Shown: positions 5,689 through 8,610 of the stretch, in pieces
Layout: every line of letters begins with the position of its first letter
Numbering within the stretch: position 1 is the stretch's first letter
Program-made: the position numbers and the translations under genes
Notes under the pieces: model-generated
What the model saw: only the letters and a program-made list of their open reading frames with translations
What the model was told of the DNA's origin: nothing
Databases searched by the model: none
Assembly: GCA_938030915.1 (NCBI GenBank)
Contig: CALHIO010000028.1
Span: forward strand, 1 to 8,610
Source: an uncultured Gemmatimonadota bacterium
GTDB lineage: Bacteria; Gemmatimonadota; Gemmatimonadetes; Longimicrobiales; Gaopeijiaceae
Direction of reading: 5' to 3'
DNA: 8,610 nt

Positions 5689-7940
5689 TCGAAACACCGG
5701 ACGTGCTGGACGCGCACGACGGGCGGGGCGTCGTCGACCCGGTCGAAGACGCGATCGCGGCTCCCCCGTACCTCTGGGCTCTGGGGGCCGCACTCTCGGC
5801 CTTCGCGCTGTACGCGATCACGCTCGCGCCTACGACTTCGTTCTGGGATACGAGTGAGTACATCGCGACCGCGCACACGCTCGGAATTCCCCATCCACCC
5901 GGCAATCCCTTCTTCCTGGTGTTGGCGAAGACGTGGAGCCTCCTTCTCGCCCCGACCGGACTTCCCGTCGCGGTCCGGATCAATCTGTTTGCGGCGGCGA
6001 CGAGCGCGGCTGCGACCGGGTTCTTCTACCTCGTCGCCCAACGGGTCTTGGTCGGTGTGGTCCACGAGCCACGGCTCGCTCGCGTGGGTGCACTCGCGTC
6101 TTCGGTGATCGGCGCCACCGCCTTCACGGTCTGGAACCAGTCCAACGTGAACGAGAAGGTCTATACGCTCTCGGTCATGATCATCGCGATCGTGAGTTGG
6201 CTGTCGGTCCGCTGGTCCGATCGGGGTGACGAGCCGGGCAGCGAGCGGTATGTCCTCTGGGCGCTCTTCCTGCTGGCCATCGGCTCGACCAGCCACATGA
6301 TGTCGGTCCTTCCCGCTCCTGCGTTCGGGATCCTGATCCTCCTCACGCGCCCTTGGCGACTCCTCACGGTCGCCTTCCTGGGGCGTGCCGTAGCCCTCGT
6401 GGCCCTCGGGCTGTCTTTCAGCCTCTTCCTTCCGATCCGTGCGGACCTCGATCCGGTGATCAATGAAGGGGACCCGACGTGCGCGTCGATCGGTGAGGCC
6501 GCGGCCTCGATCTTCTCGAGGGGGAAGGTCGGGTGCTCCGCCCTGAACTCGACGCTGACCCGGGAGCAGTATCAGACGCCGCCGGTCTGGGAACGAAAGG
6601 CGCCCTTCCGTGCCCAGATGGCGACCTTCATGCAGTACTTCGAGTGGCAATGGTCGCGCGGGCTCGACCCTTCCGAACTCCCGGTATCGAGCCGGGCCCC
6701 GTTCGCACTCCTCTTTCTCGCCCTCGGCTTCGCGGGCCTTTACGCGGCGTGGAGCACCGATCGGACGCTGTTCGCCTACCTCGCCGTCCTGACCGGTACG
6801 CTGACGGTCGCGCTGGTCGTGTACCTGAACTTCAAGCACGGCTATTCCCTGCACGCCGAACTCGATCAGGGTCAGCGGGAGGTTCGAGAGCGCGACTATT
6901 TCTATGTCGCGACGTTCTCGTACTGGGGGTGTCTCGCCGGTATGGGACTGGCGTGGACGTGGCACGTCGTGGCACAGGCGCTGGGCGGCGGACTCGGACG
7001 ATACCGTAGGGCGGCACCGATTCTGCTGATCGCGTTCATCCCGCTGGGTCTCAACTGGTCATGGGCGACGCGGTCCGGGGACTATGCTGCGCGGGACTGG
7101 GCGTACGATCTGCTGATGAGTGTGGAGCCGTACGCGGTGCTCTTCACCAATGGGGACAACGACACCTTCCCTCTCTGGTACGTGCAGGAGGTAGAGGGCA
7201 TCCGTAAGGATGTGACCGTGATTGTGGGGCAGTACCTCTTCACCACGTGGTACCCCAAACAGCTCCAGGAGCTGACGCTTCCCGGAAGCCAGAGGCCGTT
7301 CGACGAGGCTCTGGCGCCCGGGCTTCACGCTGACCGACCTCTGCCCACTCGTCCGCTGACCACGATCGACCCGCAGATCCTCGACCAGGTTTCGGCGATC
7401 CAGCTGCCCGAAGACCTGACCGTCGCGTTTCCGAAGCTCGCCGTGACGTATCCGGCGGGTATGGTCCTTGACCGGAGTCAGCAGATCGCCCTCCGCATCA
7501 TCAACGACTCTGCCCTGGAGCGCCCCATCTACTTCTCGTCGAGCGGTGGTCTGATGACGCAGCTGGGTCTCGAGCGGTGGGGGGTGCGTCATGGCCTGAC
7601 CACCAAGCTCGAGTTGAGAAATCTCGAAACGGATCCGCACGAGGGCATGCTGCAGGGCTCACCGGAATACGGAGGCACCTGGTTCGCGCTCGAGAAGTCG
7701 CTGAAGCTTTACGAGGAGATCTACGAGTTCCGCGGTCTACGCGACCGTGACATCTGGGCTGACCGTTCGACGACGATGATGCCGTTCCAATACTATGTGA
7801 TGGCGCTCCAGCTGTCGGATCTCGCCGCCTTGAGTGGCCGGAGCCCCGAACTCGTCCAGCGGCTGCGTGACGACGCCGAGGCGTTCCAGCTCGTCGCAGC
7901 GGGCGGACTCCTCGGCGTGCCGGAGGTCGAATCACCATGA
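5685..7940 (+). CDS. DUF2723 membrane protein, TMEM260-like GT-C glycosyltransferase
   Basis: The protein has 751 residues. The first 460 or so contain roughly 11-12 hydrophobic segments (first at about 30-49, last at about 443-458); the remaining roughly 290 residues are soluble. The DUF2723 hallmark follows the first membrane segment: FWDTSEYIATAHTLGIPHPP (53-72), with Asp55 and Glu58 in the position of the acidic active-site residues of GT-C enzymes. Further family motifs are VNEKVYTLS (155-163), REVRERDYFYVATFSYWG (398-415), RSGDYAARDWAYDLL (463-477) and FTNGDNDTFPLWYVQEVEGI (487-506). Human TMEM260, in the same family, is a protein O-mannosyltransferase; bacterial members are mostly uncharacterised. 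By analogy this one would move a sugar from a lipid-linked donor to a protein or glycan at the outer face of the inner membrane. The loop at about 262-292 carries Cys266 and Cys284 and looks longer than usual. Start and stop both overlap neighbours by 4 bp, indicating translational coupling. Confidence 0.88.
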   Translation: MIETPDVLDAHDGRGVVDPVEDAIAAPPYLWALGAALSAFALYAITLAPTTSFWDTSEYIATAHTLGIPHPPGNPFFLVLAKTWSLLLAPTGLPVAVRINLFAAATSAAATGFFYLVAQRVLVGVVHEPRLARVGALASSVIGATAFTVWNQSNVNEKVYTLSVMIIAIVSWLSVRWSDRGDEPGSERYVLWALFLLAIGSTSHMMSVLPAPAFGILILLTRPWRLLTVAFLGRAVALVALGLSFSLFLPIRADLDPVINEGDPTCASIGEAAASIFSRGKVGCSALNSTLTREQYQTPPVWERKAPFRAQMATFMQYFEWQWSRGLDPSELPVSSRAPFALLFLALGFAGLYAAWSTDRTLFAYLAVLTGTLTVALVVYLNFKHGYSLHAELDQGQREVRERDYFYVATFSYWGCLAGMGLAWTWHVVAQALGGGLGRYRRAAPILLIAFIPLGLNWSWATRSGDYAARDWAYDLLMSVEPYAVLFTNGDNDTFPLWYVQEVEGIRKDVTVIVGQYLFTTWYPKQLQELTLPGSQRPFDEALAPGLHADRPLPTRPLTTIDPQILDQVSAIQLPEDLTVAFPKLAVTYPAGMVLDRSQQIALRIINDSALERPIYFSSSGGLMTQLGLERWGVRHGLTTKLELRNLETDPHEGMLQGSPEYGGTWFALEKSLKLYEEIYEFRGLRDRDIWADRSTTMMPFQYYVMALQLSDLAALSGRSPELVQRLRDDAEAFQLVAAGGLLGVPEVESP
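7922..7927 (+). promoter_or_regulatory. Ribosome binding site of the MoeB/ThiF-like gene
   Basis: GGAGGT inside the end of the DUF2723 gene lies 9 bases before the ATG at 7937. With the ATGA overlap, it supports that start and suggests that translation of the two genes is linked. Confidence 0.6.
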
Positions 7941-8610
7941 GTCTCCCAGAACTCGATCGGAACGAGCTCTACCGGTACGCGAGACACATCGCCCTCCCGG
8001 ACGTGGGGCTTCAGGGGCAGCAGCGACTCAAGGCCGGGCGGGTGCTCTGCGTGGGAGCAGGAGGGCTCGGGTCACCGCTTGCCTTGTATCTGGCGGCGGC
8101 CGGGGTCGGCACGATCGGGATCGTGGATGACGATGTCGTCGACGAGAGCAATCTGCAGCGCCAGCTTTTGCACGGAACGGGAGATCTCGGTCGCAGCAAG
8201 CTGGAGTCTGCCCTCGATCGACTGACGGACGTGAATCCGCACGTATACGTCGAGACGCATGCGACCCGGCTCTCGTCCGGCAACGCCCTCGACATTCTCG
8301 ACGGCTACGACATCGTCGTCGACGGGACGGACAATTTTCCCACCCGGTACCTCGTCAACGACGCGTGCGTGCTGCTCGGAATTCCGAACGTGTACGGTTC
8401 GGTATTTCGGTGGGAGGGCCAGGTCTCGGTCTTCGCGACGCAGGGGGGTCCGTGCTATCGCTGCCTCTTCCGGGAGCCCCCGCCGCCCGGACTCGTCCCG
8501 AATTGTGCCGAAGGCGGTGTCCTCGGTGCACTACCCGGGATCATCGGCACAATGCAGGCGATGGAAACGATCAAGCTGCTCCTCGGCGCGGGCCAGAGTC
8601 TGGCCGGCCG
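7937..8610 (+). CDS. MoeB/ThiF-family E1-like adenylyltransferase (partial, runs off right edge)
   Basis: I translated 224 residues by hand before the window ends; the C-terminus is missing. The family adenylates the C-terminal glycine of a ubiquitin-like sulfur carrier (MoaD or ThiS) for molybdopterin or thiamine synthesis, or for related sulfur transfer. The N-terminal LYRYARHIALPDVGLQGQ (11-28) provides the adenylation-site arginines. The nucleotide-binding loop is VGAGGLGSP (39-47). SNLQRQ (71-76) and GRSKLESA (85-92, Lys88) match the ATP-contacting Arg and Lys of MoeB, and VDGTDNFPTR (128-137) holds Asp130. CYRC (173-176) is the first half of the zinc site; the second CxxC would lie beyond the window. 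PNCAEGGVLGALPGIIG (188-204) holds Cys190 in the catalytic-cysteine region. MoeB, ThiF and the rhodanese-fused MoeZ form cannot be separated without the C-terminus and the carrier gene. It is cytosolic, unlike the four exported or membrane products before it. Confidence 0.88.
   Translation, partial: MSLPELDRNELYRYARHIALPDVGLQGQQRLKAGRVLCVGAGGLGSPLALYLAAAGVGTIGIVDDDVVDESNLQRQLLHGTGDLGRSKLESALDRLTDVNPHVYVETHATRLSSGNALDILDGYDIVVDGTDNFPTRYLVNDACVLLGIPNVYGSVFRWEGQVSVFATQGGPCYRCLFREPPPPGLVPNCAEGGVLGALPGIIGTMQAMETIKLLLGAGQSLAG

Noticed and set aside
5655..6965. A 436-codon minus-strand open frame
   Set aside because: Its product is an Arg/Glu/Asp-rich low-complexity sequence lying opposite the well-supported DUF2723 gene; it is a GC-bias shadow.
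3291..8610. The idea that the class V aminotransferase-fold protein is a cysteine desulfurase feeding the MoeB/ThiF-like enzyme
   Set aside because: The PLP enzyme carries a Tat signal and should be outside the cytosol, whereas the E1-like enzyme is cytosolic, and no desulfurase-type active-site cysteine loop was recognised.

Overview
The window is 8.6 kb of G+C-rich bacterial DNA with strong third-position GC bias and very little intergenic space. It holds seven genes, one cut by the right edge. The gene mix (Sec- and Tat-exported enzymes, a soluble-type PQQ sugar dehydrogenase, a bacterial DUF2723/TMEM260-like membrane glycosyltransferase and a HEAT-repeat protein) suggests a diderm, aerobic environmental bacterium. 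Gemmatimonadota or a neighbouring phylum is my best guess, but it rests on overall gene style and no marker gene is present.

Left part (1-2783): a plus-strand gene for a HEAT-repeat protein with a long acidic Glu/Pro-rich N-terminal half (162-1601) faces a minus-strand alpha/beta hydrolase (1605-2783). Their stop codons are separated by only 3 bp. The hydrolase is divergent from the next unit; the two starts are about 50 bp apart if the longest plausible hydrolase start is used.

Right part (2835-8610): five same-strand genes look like one operon. In order they are a Sec-exported RidA-type imine deaminase (2835-3275), a Tat-exported class V aminotransferase-fold PLP enzyme (3291-4544), a Sec-exported or membrane-anchored PQQ-dependent sugar dehydrogenase (4600-5688), a polytopic DUF2723 GT-C-like glycosyltransferase (5685-7940) and a MoeB/ThiF-type E1-like adenylyltransferase (7937 to beyond the window). 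The gaps are 15 bp, 55 bp, a 4-bp ATGA overlap and a 4-bp ATGA overlap.

How they may work together: the most coherent pairing is the exported RidA next to the exported PLP enzyme. RidA proteins hydrolyse the reactive enamine/imine intermediates that PLP enzymes release, so this looks like a small envelope-located amino-acid chemistry module. The PQQ dehydrogenase and the glycosyltransferase also act in the periplasm or at its membrane face. The MoeB-like protein is cytosolic and its co-location is unexplained. The 55-bp gap before the PQQ dehydrogenase holds a perfect dyad and a 12-codon mini-ORF overlapping the next start, and is the most structured non-coding spot. I see no RNA genes, CRISPR arrays, insertion sequences or phage genes.
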